Shown here in pieces: positions 26,306 through 34,927 of a DNA stretch of 56,784 nt. A program made the position numbers and the translations under genes. Origin of the DNA: UBA5336 sp964625835 (GTDB taxonomy: Bacteria > Pseudomonadota > Alphaproteobacteria > Caulobacterales > Hyphomonadaceae); assembly GCA_964625835.1 (NCBI GenBank), contig CAZVES010000001.1, positions 1 through 56,784 on the forward strand, read 5' to 3'. How positions within the stretch are numbered: position 1 is the stretch's first letter; each line of letters begins with the position of its first letter. The notes beneath the pieces are model-generated. The model saw only the letters and a program-made list of their open reading frames with translations. It ran no database searches and was not told where the DNA came from.

Positions 26306-29300
26306 CTACTCGGCTGCGGCGGGCTCGCTCCCGGCACCTGTAAAAATGCGCACCAGGCGCGTGAAGGGCTTCATCGTCATGATCCGAAAAACAGCCGGCG
26401 TGAAGTAAAGCGCCAGGATAGCAGAGCCCGCCACACCGCCTGCAATCGCCGCGGCCAACGGCATCCAGAATGCATCGCCGGCCAGCAGCAATGGTACGAA
26501 ACCTCCCATGGTCGTCAGCGTTGTCGCCACGATGTGGCGGGTGGCGTCCACGACCGTTTCGCGCTGGACAATGACATTATCAGCCATGCATTCCGGACTG
26601 GCCCGCAACATTGAAAGAACCACAATCGAGCCATTTATGGCGATGCCGAGCAGGCCGAGTGCGCCGATGATCGCGTTGAATCCCAGCGGAAGATTGAAAA
26701 GCCAAACCCCGAAAAATGCCACGAGGACTGACAGGAAGCCGACCGTCAGGATCAGCAGCGCCATCCGAAATGAGTTGAACACCAGTGCCACCGCCCCGGC
26801 CATCACGAGGATCAGCGGGATGCCCGTTGCGGCGAGATTGCCAAGGGCGTCGCCGCTGTTCTCGGCTTCGCCGCCCGTGATCTCCGAATATCCGCGCGGA
26901 AGCTCAAAGCCGCTTTCGGCAAGGCGTTGCTTGAAGTCGGCCAGGACAGGCGCGGGCAGGGTGTAAGGTTCCAGGAAGGCCTGGATGTCGTTCACGCGCT
27001 CGCCATCCCGCCGGGTGATGATCCCGATTTCCGGATCCAGTGTCAGGTCGCCAAGGGCGCTGAGCGGCGTGCCGTCACCGATCGTCTTGGCGCCGAGTTC
27101 GGCCGTTCCAGAGCGACGATTGTCACCCGCGAACACGATCACCGGAAGCTCCTCGACCCCTTCGAGTATCGAGCCCGCGCGAATGCCTTCGAGCTCGGCG
27201 TTCAGGGACCTCGCGATTCCTGTCAGGCGCTGGCCCGCAATGGCGGCGGCGGCCTCATCGGCTTGCAGCGTCAGGCGCGGTGTGCCGGTTTCCAGGCTGG
27301 CGGTCGTGTAGGTCACGCCCGGTGTCTGGGCCAGGATGCGCCGGGCCTCATCGCCGATCTGTGAGAGTGTGCGAAGGTCATCGCCGACATAAAGGACCTG
27401 GATCGGGGCGGGGGAAGGCGGACCCTGTTCGAATGGCAGCGCCAGGAACATGGCGCCGGGAAACTCGCGGCGCAGGTCGGCCTGCAGGTCTGAAATCATC
27501 TCGCGCGTGGCCGCGGCCGAACGGGTCTGGACCCAGCCCCCGGCGACGCCTTCGACGCCCTCGGTGTTGTTGATGGCGTTGTAGTAGACCCGCGGCGCAC
27601 TTTCGCCAATGGTCAGGTTGACCGTAATGACGTCCTTCTTGGCAAGCAGGAACGCCGTGGCGGCCTCCACAACCTCCACGATCTCGTCGGTCGAGGCCGA
27701 AGGCCCGAGGCTGACCTGGAGTTCGAACTGGTCTCGTTCGGTCTGGGGGAAGAACTGGCTGGGAAGCGTCCCCGCCACAAGTAGGCCAACCACGGCCGGC
27801 GCCAGGCCAAGCGCGATTCCCAGAGGCGGAAATCGTAGGACCGCGCCAATGGTGAAGCGGTACCCGTCACTGATCAGGTCAACGGCGATGCCGTCGCGCC
27901 ACCAGCGCCGCTTTCGATCCGCCCCGGTTTCATCGGCACGCTTGCGATCAAACCAGCCAGACAGGGCCGGGATGATGGTCATCGAGATCGCAAAGGACGA
28001 GACCACGGCGAAGATCACCGATACGCCGATCATTCCCACGAACTCGCCCGCCGATCCCGGCAGGAGCGCAATCGGCGCAAATGCCAGTGCTGTGGTCAGG
28101 GTCGAGGCAAACAGGGGCCCGGCCAGGTGACCGAGCGCATGGTCGATGGAATCGGCCCGGCCCATGCCCTTGCCGCGATTCTGGTCAAACTCATCGACGA
28201 CCACGATGGCATTGTCGATCAGGAGCCCGAGTGAAATCACCAGGCCCGTCACGGACATCTGGTGCAGCGGCATGCCGAAGACGTTGAAAAGGATCAGCAC
28301 GAGCAGCATGGTCAGTGGCAGGGCCATGCCGACGACAATGGCAGCGCGCCAGCCCATGCACAGGAACAGCACCAGCATCACGATGAAGGCCGACATCAGG
28401 AGGTTTCCTGACAATTCGCCAAGGCGTGCATTGGTGTATTCGCTCTGGTCGAAAACAATCTCGACCCTGACCCCCTGGGGTGCGTCGTCGATGAAGCCCT
28501 CCACCATGGTGCGCGCGCGGTCGGCCCATTGGTCGACGCGCTGACCGGTCTGGATGAATGCGCCTACGAGTACGGTGCGTTCGCCATTGTGGAAGTTCAG
28601 TCTGGTGACCGGCTCCTCAAGACCCTTGTTCACCTCTGCCACATCTCCAAGGCGGACGCTGGAGCCGTTGACATCCTGCACGAGGGGCACTTCGCGGATC
28701 CTCGAAATGGAATCGAATGAGCCGCCAATGTCGACGCCAACATTGCTGGAGCCTGTCCGCAATTCACCGGCCGGTGTCTTGGCGTCGGCCTGGCGTATGA
28801 TTTGTGCGGCCTGGAATGTGTCGAGTCCGGCCGCCGCCAGGGCATCCGGGTCCATGGTGACCGTGACCTGCTCGCGCGGAAGGCCGTAGAATGCGATTTC
28901 TTCTGTGCCGCCGAGATTCTGGAACTTGTCGCCCAACTGGTTTGCCATGCGGGACATGATGGCCAGTTCCGGTTCGCCAGAGCCTTCCCATGTGATCGCA
29001 ACCAGAATCGTGGACGCACCGATATACTGTCGCCGGACAAACGGCGCCGAAGTTCCCTCGGGAAAACTCGCCCGAGCCGCTTCGACCTGATTTCGAATGA
29101 GAGTCCAGGCGTCCTCCACCTCCGCGGCTGACAGGTCTTCGCGAATGTTGATGCCCACTTGGCTGACGCCGGCCCGTGAGGTGCTTTCGATCTGGTCCAT
29201 TTCCGGCAGTTCGCGCAGGGCGTCCTCGATGGGCTCTGTCACCAGCGCTTCCATGCGTTCGGCGTCTGCCCCGGGGAGTGTGGTCAGCACGAACCCGTAG

Positions 29301-29422
29301 CGCTCAATCAGTGTGGGGTCCTCCTGGCGGTCCAGGGTGATCAGGGCGCCCAGGCCACCCGCCAGGGCAACCAGAAGCAACAGGATGGTTAGGCGTGGTA
29401 GTCGGAAAAACAGGGTGCGCAT
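26306..29422 (-). CDS. RND-family efflux permease with atypical proton-relay residues
   Basis: This 1038-residue inner-membrane pump of the hydrophobe/amphiphile RND type probably works with the MFP encoded just upstream and an outer-membrane channel encoded elsewhere. TM1, two large periplasmic loops and 12 helices are laid out as in AcrB. In the TM4 motif AcrB has VDDAIVVVEN, whereas this protein has LLIDNAIVVVDEF, so the second Asp is Asn. In TM10 the usual SAKNAIL is GIAINGSIVVL, lacking the relay Lys. It may therefore belong to a divergent subfamily with another coupling scheme. It ends 6 bp from the convergent symporter. Confidence 0.94.
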   Translation of the reverse strand: MRTLFFRLPRLTILLLLVALAGGLGALITLDRQEDPTLIERYGFVLTTLPGADAERMEALVTEPIEDALRELPEMDQIESTSRAGVSQVGINIREDLSAAEVEDAWTLIRNQVEAARASFPEGTSAPFVRRQYIGASTILVAITWEGSGEPELAIMSRMANQLGDKFQNLGGTEEIAFYGLPREQVTVTMDPDALAAAGLDTFQAAQIIRQADAKTPAGELRTGSSNVGVDIGGSFDSISRIREVPLVQDVNGSSVRLGDVAEVNKGLEEPVTRLNFHNGERTVLVGAFIQTGQRVDQWADRARTMVEGFIDDAPQGVRVEIVFDQSEYTNARLGELSGNLLMSAFIVMLVLFLCMGWRAAIVVGMALPLTMLLVLILFNVFGMPLHQMSVTGLVISLGLLIDNAIVVVDEFDQNRGKGMGRADSIDHALGHLAGPLFASTLTTALAFAPIALLPGSAGEFVGMIGVSVIFAVVSSFAISMTIIPALSGWFDRKRADETGADRKRRWWRDGIAVDLISDGYRFTIGAVLRFPPLGIALGLAPAVVGLLVAGTLPSQFFPQTERDQFELQVSLGPSASTDEIVEVVEAATAFLLAKKDVITVNLTIGESAPRVYYNAINNTEGVEGVAGGWVQTRSAAATREMISDLQADLRREFPGAMFLALPFEQGPPSPAPIQVLYVGDDLRTLSQIGDEARRILAQTPGVTYTTASLETGTPRLTLQADEAAAAIAGQRLTGIARSLNAELEGIRAGSILEGVEELPVIVFAGDNRRSGTAELGAKTIGDGTPLSALGDLTLDPEIGIITRRDGERVNDIQAFLEPYTLPAPVLADFKQRLAESGFELPRGYSEITGGEAENSGDALGNLAATGIPLILVMAGAVALVFNSFRMALLILTVGFLSVLVAFFGVWLFNLPLGFNAIIGALGLLGIAINGSIVVLSMLRASPECMADNVIVQRETVVDATRHIVATTLTTMGGFVPLLLAGDAFWMPLAAAIAGGVAGSAILALYFTPAVFRIMTMKPFTRLVRIFTGAGSEPAAAE

Positions 29423-29437
29423 GGCCGTCGGCCCCTC

Positions 29438-30625
29438 CTAGCGGTTTTCGGTTGCCGGCACGCCGGCGAGGGTTCCTGTCGACGCCTGCCGACGCGGTTC
29501 GATTGGCTGCTTCGGCGTGATCCGCTGGAGCCCATCGACCACCACAAGGTCACCGTCTTCAAGCGCCCCACGAACAAAGGCTCGCGGCCCGTCCGTATGG
29601 ACGATTTCGACCAGTCGCGTCTGGGCGGTGAAGCCATCGCCATCGGGTTCGGCGACATAAACCGACCAGAGCCCGCGTGTGGCCTCCTTGAGCGCCGAGA
29701 CGGGGACCCAGAGCCCGCGCTCATCCACGGCACGGTTCAGGTATAGTCGCGCTACGGCACCGGTGGCCACGCCCTGATCGGCCGGGATTTCAAACACTGT
29801 GGTCACGGTTCGCTGGCGCGCATTGATGACGCCGGTGGCGGCGCGCAGGACCGCCTCCACCGGGCGGCCAGCCACATCGAGGCGGTAGGTTTCCCCGGCT
29901 GTCAGGCTCGCCAGAGCGCTTTCCGGCACGCCAATACGCGCTTCCAGTGTGCTGGCCTCAACAAGGGTGAAGATGGCCTGGCCTGGCGCCGCGATCACGC
30001 CTTCATCGACGAACCTTTCCGTCACCACGCCATCGAAGGGTGCTCGGATCTGTGCCAGGTCGATCTGCACCCGCAGGGTGTCGGCTTGTGCCCGTGCGGC
30101 CTGGAGGCGCGCATCTGCCGCGCTGGCCTGGGCAGCGAATTCGTCGACCACCTGCTGGGATACAAAACCCTCATCGCGCAGGTCGCGTTGGCGCTCGACA
30201 GTTGTAAGCGCGAGTTCACGGTTGGCGGCCACCTCATCGATAGCGGCCTCTGCGGCGGCGAGCTGCGCCCTCAGTGCTCGGGTGTCGAGAATGGCGAGCC
30301 GCTGGCCTTCGGCGACGCGACCGCCAATGTCGGCGTTCAGGCTCGCGATCCGCCCGCCCGTCGTGAAGCCCAGCTGGCTCTCCCGGCGAGGCGTGACAAG
30401 GCCCGAATAGCTCTCCTTGAGGTCGAAGTCGCCCTTCAGGACAACTTCAACCACGGCTGCCGAGATCGGCGTTGGCGGCATTTCAGCAACCTTGGGCCCC
30501 TCTTCAGAGCGCAGGGCAAGCGCGGCAAGCACAAGTCCGGCAATGACCAGCGCAAGAACCAGCAGAAACAGCAGGCCTTTCCAGAAACTGGGCTTCTTTT
30601 CGCGTACTTCAAAGGCGTTATCCAT
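29438..30625 (-). CDS. RND efflux periplasmic adaptor (MFP/HlyD family)
   Basis: This 395-residue membrane-fusion protein has an N-terminal anchor (KGLLFLLVLALVIAGLVLAA, near residues 16-35), a first half-lipoyl domain (TPRRESQLGFTTGGRIASL), an alpha-helical hairpin (about 105-180), the second half-lipoyl region (IRAPFDGVVTERFVDEG), and beta-barrel and membrane-proximal domains. It bridges the inner-membrane pump and an outer-membrane factor. It lies 15 bp upstream of the RND gene and 72 bp downstream of tetR, all in one direction. Confidence 0.94.
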   Translation of the reverse strand: MDNAFEVREKKPSFWKGLLFLLVLALVIAGLVLAALALRSEEGPKVAEMPPTPISAAVVEVVLKGDFDLKESYSGLVTPRRESQLGFTTGGRIASLNADIGGRVAEGQRLAILDTRALRAQLAAAEAAIDEVAANRELALTTVERQRDLRDEGFVSQQVVDEFAAQASAADARLQAARAQADTLRVQIDLAQIRAPFDGVVTERFVDEGVIAAPGQAIFTLVEASTLEARIGVPESALASLTAGETYRLDVAGRPVEAVLRAATGVINARQRTVTTVFEIPADQGVATGAVARLYLNRAVDERGLWVPVSALKEATRGLWSVYVAEPDGDGFTAQTRLVEIVHTDGPRAFVRGALEDGDLVVVDGLQRITPKQPIEPRRQASTGTLAGVPATENR

Positions 30626-30697
30626 GGGTCCAACCCTTCAGGCGATCCTGGTTTCGAGTGATAGGGTGCCCGGAGGCGACTGTATGTGATGTCAGTC

Positions 30698-31345
30698 TCA
30701 TCGCTTGTAGAGCCCCCTGAGAACGATGCTGGCATGCAGGTCGAGAAACGTGTCCTGGTCGATCTCAGGTTCGCCCTGGATACCGGACAGGAAATGCGGA
30801 AGGTGTGCGAGAAGGCTCGCGGCCCCGTGGCAGCAGGCCCAGACGGATTTGGCCAGGGTGATGGCATCGCCTGACGTGTTGAAATGGCCCAGAGATTGGC
30901 CTTCCTGGACCATGGAAATAAGGTAGTCGAAGGCGCGGGACTTGTTGCTTGCCCTGTCGGGATCGTCCCTGGGATCGACGACACCCGAGAAGGCGCCCAG
31001 ATACTGATGCGGTTTTTCCAGCGCTTCTTCGATGTACACCCGAAGGCACTGGTGAGCGCGGTGGTCAAAGGGCTCGCTGCTGTGCTGGACCGCATCCACA
31101 TGGGTCAGGATGCGCCCAAAAAAAGCTTCCTTCAGTTCACTGACCAGCTCTTCCTTGGACTCGAAATACTTGTAGATGGCAGCGGGAGAATAGTCGATTT
31201 CCTCTGCCAGCCTGCGAATGGACAGGCCGCCCTCGCCGTCCTCGGCAATCATGCGTTCGGCAGCCTCGAGGATCGACTCGCGAACACGCCGGCGCCGGCG
31301 TTCAGCCGGCGTACCATCGCCTGCATGGGATCGGCCACGTTCCAT
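30698..31345 (-). CDS. TetR-family transcriptional regulator
   Basis: This 215-residue repressor has an N-terminal helix-turn-helix at about residues 23-62 (RESILEAAERMIAE; LSIRRLAEEIDYSPAAIYKY) and a helical ligand-binding domain. Upstream in-frame starts exist but would run through the divergent promoter, so the ATG at 31345 is preferred. It leads the tetR-MFP-RND operon. A 25-bp palindrome at 31370-31394, 24 bp upstream of its ATG, is the likely operator, implying autoregulation and control of the pump and perhaps of the divergent nitroreductase. The ligand is unknown. Confidence 0.92.
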   Translation of the reverse strand: MERGRSHAGDGTPAERRRRRVRESILEAAERMIAEDGEGGLSIRRLAEEIDYSPAAIYKYFESKEELVSELKEAFFGRILTHVDAVQHSSEPFDHRAHQCLRVYIEEALEKPHQYLGAFSGVVDPRDDPDRASNKSRAFDYLISMVQEGQSLGHFNTSGDAITLAKSVWACCHGAASLLAHLPHFLSGIQGEPEIDQDTFLDLHASIVLRGLYKR

Positions 31346-31369
31346 GGTCAACCATATAGAACGAAATTC

Positions 31370-31394
31370 AATAAGTGAACAGTGTTTACTTATT
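31370..31394. promoter_or_regulatory. Near-perfect 25-bp palindrome, probable TetR operator
   Basis: The half-sites AATAAGTGAACA (31370-31381) and TGTTTACTTATT (31383-31394) are complementary at 11 of 12 positions around a single central base. The element is AT-rich against a GC-rich background and lies between the divergent tetR (start 31345) and nitroreductase (start 31457) genes. Its size and placement are typical of TetR-family operators. Confidence 0.75.
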
Positions 31395-31456
31395 TGTCCG
31401 GGGTTTTCTTCCTGCCGCCTGTGGTTTTCAGGGTGGGGGCCTCTAAATTTCAGCTT

Positions 31457-32089
31457 ATGCCCAGTCTTTTTCCCCCAAGTCCCGACCCTCAGTCCCCGCT
31501 GTCGACAGATGATGCACCAGAGGGCCTCGCCCAGTTCCTGGCCAATCGTCGTTCGGCGGGCAAACACACATTGTCCGAGCCCGGGCCCGACCGTGAGACC
31601 CTGGCCGACATTCTGCGCGTCGCCGCCAGGGTGCCGGACCATCGAAAGCTCGAGCCCTGGCGTTTCATTACAATCACGGGCAGCGACCGTTCAGCCTTCG
31701 CCGACAGGCTGTCGGAGATCGCGCTGGTTTCCGAGGTTGCAAAGGCGCGCGGCGTGGGCGCGGAAACTTCGCGTCAACTGCCCCTGCGCGCGCCTGTCGT
31801 TGTTGTCGTCGTCTCCAGCCCCGATCACACCCACAAGACACCGGTGTGGGAGCAGGAGCTTTCCGCTGGAGCGGTGTGCTACAACCTGCTGATTGCGGCG
31901 CGGGCTGCCGGGTTTGGTGCGGTGTGGCTGACGGACTGGATCAGCTATGACCGGGATGTTGACCGTCTGCTGGGCCTTTCCGATGGCGAACGCATCGCGG
32001 GCTACATCTATATCGGAACCCCGACCGCAGATGCGCCAGAGCGTCCGCGCCCGGACATGGCCGCGAAAGTCACGCCCTGGACGCCCTGA
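31457..32089 (+). CDS. Nitroreductase family protein
   Basis: This 210-residue FMN-dependent oxidoreductase of the small YdjA-like nitroreductase type has the N-terminal ANRRSAGKHTLSEPGP flavin-phosphate region, RVPDHRKLEPWRFI, and the AARAAGFGAVWLTDW segment with IGTP near the C-terminus. I chose the ATG at 31457; an earlier in-frame start would lie inside the operator palindrome. It diverges from tetR. Reduction of nitro or quinone compounds is the family activity; the substrate is unknown. Confidence 0.9.
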   Translation: MPSLFPPSPDPQSPLSTDDAPEGLAQFLANRRSAGKHTLSEPGPDRETLADILRVAARVPDHRKLEPWRFITITGSDRSAFADRLSEIALVSEVAKARGVGAETSRQLPLRAPVVVVVVSSPDHTHKTPVWEQELSAGAVCYNLLIAARAAGFGAVWLTDWISYDRDVDRLLGLSDGERIAGYIYIGTPTADAPERPRPDMAAKVTPWTP

Positions 32090-32095
32090 ATCACA

Positions 32096-32126
32096 ACGCC
32101 CCGCTTCCATGGCAGAAGCGGGGCGT
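32096..32126. terminator. Bidirectional hairpin between nitroreductase and katG
   Basis: A 12-bp perfect stem, ACGCCCCGCTTC (32096-32107) with GAAGCGGGGCGT (32115-32126), has a 7-base loop. It lies 7 bp after the nitroreductase stop and 22 bp after the katG stop on the other strand. T-runs are weak on both sides, so it may need Rho or serve mainly as a transcript-end stabiliser. Confidence 0.7.
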
Positions 32127-32147
32127 CTTGCCGGTTGGCAATCGCGT

Positions 32148-34352
32148 TCAGGCGAGTTCGAAGCGGTCGAGCATCATGGCCTTGTCCCAGGCCTTCACGA
32201 AATCGCGGACGAATTTCGCTTCACCGTCGCCGGCGGCATAGACTTCCGCGATGGCGCGCAGCTGGGAATTGGAGCCGAATGCCAGGTCGACACGGGTGCC
32301 GGTCCACTTGACCTGGCCGCTGGCGCGGTCGCGGGCCTCAAACAGGTCAGCGTCTTCGGACTTCGGTGTCCATTCCACGCCCATGTCGAGAATGTTGACA
32401 AAGAAGTCATTCGTCAGCTGGCCCGGCCGGTCCGTGAAGACCCCATGGGGCGTGCCACCATGGTTGGCATTCATGGCGCGCATGCCTGCAACGAGCACCG
32501 ACATCTCAGGCGCTGACATGGTCATCTGCTGGGCCCGGTCCACCAGGAGTTCCTCGGCCGGCCGGTCAGCGCCTGGCTTGGCAAAGTTGCGGAAACCGTC
32601 GGCGGTCGGCTCGAGCACGGCATAGGACTCAACATCGGTCGTGTCCTGGGTTGCGTCGGTCCGGCCCGGGGTGAAGGGCACGGTGACATCGTGGCCCGCA
32701 GCCCGTGCGGCATGCTCCACGCCCGCGCAACCGGCCAGCACGATCAGGTCAGACAGGGAGACGCGTTTTCCGCCGGACTGGGCGCTGTTGAAATCGCCCT
32801 GCACTTTCTCCAGCGTGTCAAGCACGCCGGCCAGTTGCGCCGGTTCATTGGCCTCCCAGTCCTTGGCCGGCGCCAGGCGAATGCGCCCGCCATTGGCACC
32901 GCCGCGCTTGTCGGAGTCGCGATAGGAGGTGGCCGAGCCCCAGGCAGTCTTGATGAGGGCCTGTGGGCTGACGCCGGTGTCCAGGATGGTCGATTTCAGG
33001 GCCGCAATGTCGGCTTCATCGATGAGTTCGTGGTCGACCGCGGGGACGGGATCCTGCCAGAGCAGGTCGCCAGCTGGCACCTCGGCGCCGAGATAGCGTG
33101 ACTTCGGCCCCATGTCGCGATGGGTCAGCTTGAACCAGGCGCGGGCAAAGGCGTCCGCGAACTGGTCCGGGTTCTGATGGAAGCGCTCGGAGATTTTCCG
33201 GTATTCCGGGTCCATTTTGAGGGCCATGTCAGCCGTGGTCATCATCAGCGGCTCGGTGCGCGAGGCATCATGGGCCGCCGGGGCTTCAGGTGCGCCTTGA
33301 CCGGGTTTCGGCGTCCACTGGTTTGCGCCCGCCGGGCTCTTGGTCAATTCCCATTCATAGCCAAGCAGCACATCGAAATAGTCATTGTTCCATTGGGTCG
33401 GGTTGGGTGTCCACGCGCCCTCGATGCCCGAGGTGATCGTGTCGCCGCCCCGGCCTGTGCCGTGCGCATTTTTCCAGCCCAGTCCCATCTGCTCAAGGGG
33501 CGAGCCCTCGGGTTCAGCGCCGACAAGGGCCGCGTCGCCCGCGCCATGGGCCTTGCCGAAAGTGTGACCGCCGGCGACCAAGGCCACGGTTTCCTCGTCG
33601 TTCATGGCCATGCGCGCAAACGTGTCCCGCACGTCAAAGGCCGACTTCAGGGGATCGGGATCGCCATTGGGGCCTTCGGGATTGACGTAGATCAGCCCCA
33701 TTTGCACAGCGCCGAGAGGATTGGCCAGGAAGCGGTTGCCGGTGTAGCGATTGTCGCCCAGCCATTCGGTTTCCGGGCCCCAGTAAATGTCGCCTTCGGG
33801 TTCGTACATGTCCTCGCGGCCGCCGGCGAAGCCAAAGGTCTTGAACCCCATGCTTTCAAGGGCGACGTTGCCTGTCAGGACCATGAGATCGGCCCAGGAA
33901 ATCTTGTCGCCATACTTCTGCTTGATCGGCCAGAGCAGGCGGCGCGCCTTGTCCAGATTGCCATTGTCAGGCCAGGAATTGAGCGGGGCGAAGCGCAACG
34001 TACCAGAGCTGGCCCCGCCGCGCCCGTCCTGAACCCTGTATGTGCCGGCCGAGTGCCAGGCCATCCGGATGAACAGTCCACCATAATGGCCATAGTCGGC
34101 GGGCCACCAGTCCTGGCTGTCGGTCATCAGCGCCTTCAGGTCCTGTTTCACCGCGTTCAGGTCAAGGGATTTGAACGCTTCGGCATAATTGAAGTCCGGG
34201 TCCATGGGATTGGACTGGGGTGCGCGCTGGTGAAGGATTTTCAGGTTGAGCTGGTTGGGCCACCAGTCCCCATTGGTCCATGCGCCCGCTGCCGTGTGGC
34301 GCTGGCGCGCGCCCAGCATCGGGCAGCCACCCATTTCAGATCCGTCCATCAT
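32148..34352 (-). CDS. katG: Catalase-peroxidase KatG
   Basis: This 734-residue bifunctional haem enzyme destroys hydrogen peroxide. The distal pocket is R96, W99 and H100 in FIRMAWHSAG. The Trp-Tyr-Met adduct residues are W99, Y222 (GLIYVNPEG) and M248 (ARMAMNDEE), and the proximal ligand is H263 in AGGHTFGKAHG. The C-terminal duplicated domain is complete. Two ATGs are adjacent; the one at 34352 has GGAGG 5 nt upstream. It is monocistronic. An AT-rich stretch (about 34400-34460) upstream probably holds its promoter and a peroxide-regulator site. Confidence 0.98.
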   Translation of the reverse strand: MMDGSEMGGCPMLGARQRHTAAGAWTNGDWWPNQLNLKILHQRAPQSNPMDPDFNYAEAFKSLDLNAVKQDLKALMTDSQDWWPADYGHYGGLFIRMAWHSAGTYRVQDGRGGASSGTLRFAPLNSWPDNGNLDKARRLLWPIKQKYGDKISWADLMVLTGNVALESMGFKTFGFAGGREDMYEPEGDIYWGPETEWLGDNRYTGNRFLANPLGAVQMGLIYVNPEGPNGDPDPLKSAFDVRDTFARMAMNDEETVALVAGGHTFGKAHGAGDAALVGAEPEGSPLEQMGLGWKNAHGTGRGGDTITSGIEGAWTPNPTQWNNDYFDVLLGYEWELTKSPAGANQWTPKPGQGAPEAPAAHDASRTEPLMMTTADMALKMDPEYRKISERFHQNPDQFADAFARAWFKLTHRDMGPKSRYLGAEVPAGDLLWQDPVPAVDHELIDEADIAALKSTILDTGVSPQALIKTAWGSATSYRDSDKRGGANGGRIRLAPAKDWEANEPAQLAGVLDTLEKVQGDFNSAQSGGKRVSLSDLIVLAGCAGVEHAARAAGHDVTVPFTPGRTDATQDTTDVESYAVLEPTADGFRNFAKPGADRPAEELLVDRAQQMTMSAPEMSVLVAGMRAMNANHGGTPHGVFTDRPGQLTNDFFVNILDMGVEWTPKSEDADLFEARDRASGQVKWTGTRVDLAFGSNSQLRAIAEVYAAGDGEAKFVRDFVKAWDKAMMLDRFELA

Positions 34353-34496
34353 GATGTCCTCCATTTATCGGGGTTGTAAACTCCACTTCTCGGCAGGATG
34401 ACGCAGCTTTCTCTATCAATCCAATCAATTCTTTGATGGTTAACTATAGGGAAAATCTGTGGCAGCCCGCGTCCTGCCCGGAGCGGCTTCCTGGCC
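34353..34496. promoter_or_regulatory. katG upstream region
   Basis: This 144-bp gap is markedly AT-rich around 34405-34460 and carries a short direct repeat, TCAAT at 34415-34419 and 34424-34428, with TTAACTATAG-like sequence beyond. This fits a promoter and regulator-binding region for katG on the minus strand. I could not align a full OxyR ATAG-N7-CTAT pattern. Confidence 0.35.
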
Positions 34497-34534
34497 AAAG
34501 AAAAACCCCCGCAGCCATCGGGCTGCGGGGGTTT
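34497..34534 (-). terminator. Rho-independent terminator of trxA
   Basis: On the minus strand a 14-bp perfect stem (34503-34516 with 34521-34534, arm AAACCCCCGCAGCC) has a 4-base loop and is followed by TTTTTCTTT. It lies 22 bp after the trxA stop. Confidence 0.92.
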
Positions 34535-34556
34535 CGAAGTCGGCTGGCGCGTCGGA

Positions 34557-34874
34557 TCAGGCGTGTTCCTTGATCCAGTCGGCAATGCGCTGCTTGCTCA
34601 TGGCGCCAAGCTGGCTGTCCACCATCTTGCCATCCTTGAAGAGCATCAGGGTCGGCAGGCCGCGCACGCCATACTTGGACGCGCTCATCGGATTTTCGTC
34701 GACATTGATCTTCGCAATGGTGACCTTGTCGCCATATTCCTCGGCCACCGCGTCAAGGTGCGGGGCCATCTGCTTGCAGGGTCCGCACCATTCCGCCCAG
34801 AAGTCCACCACAATGGGATCGCCGCCTGCGATGGCTGCATCAAAATCGTCATCTGTCAGTGTTTTTGTCGCCAT
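34557..34874 (-). CDS. trxA: Thioredoxin
   Basis: This 105-residue cytosolic dithiol reductant has the active site W29-C30-G-P-C33 (AEWCGPCK) and the cis-proline segment VRGLPTLMLFKDG. The ATG at 34874 gives the standard length, and a longer in-frame opening upstream is not supported. It follows addA in the same direction with a 53-bp gap and ends at a strong terminator. The addB-addA-trxA order is common in alphaproteobacteria. Confidence 0.97.
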   Translation of the reverse strand: MATKTLTDDDFDAAIAGGDPIVVDFWAEWCGPCKQMAPHLDAVAEEYGDKVTIAKINVDENPMSASKYGVRGLPTLMLFKDGKMVDSQLGAMSKQRIADWIKEHA

Positions 34875-34927
34875 GATTTCAGGCTCCCTTGATTGTCTTC
34901 CCGATAAATAGGCGATTTCGCGCCATA

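Noticed and set aside
34353..34496. OxyR binding site upstream of katG
   Set aside because: The AT-rich segment has short direct repeats, but the spaced ATAG/CTAT tetrads do not line up, so I kept only a general regulatory-region entry.
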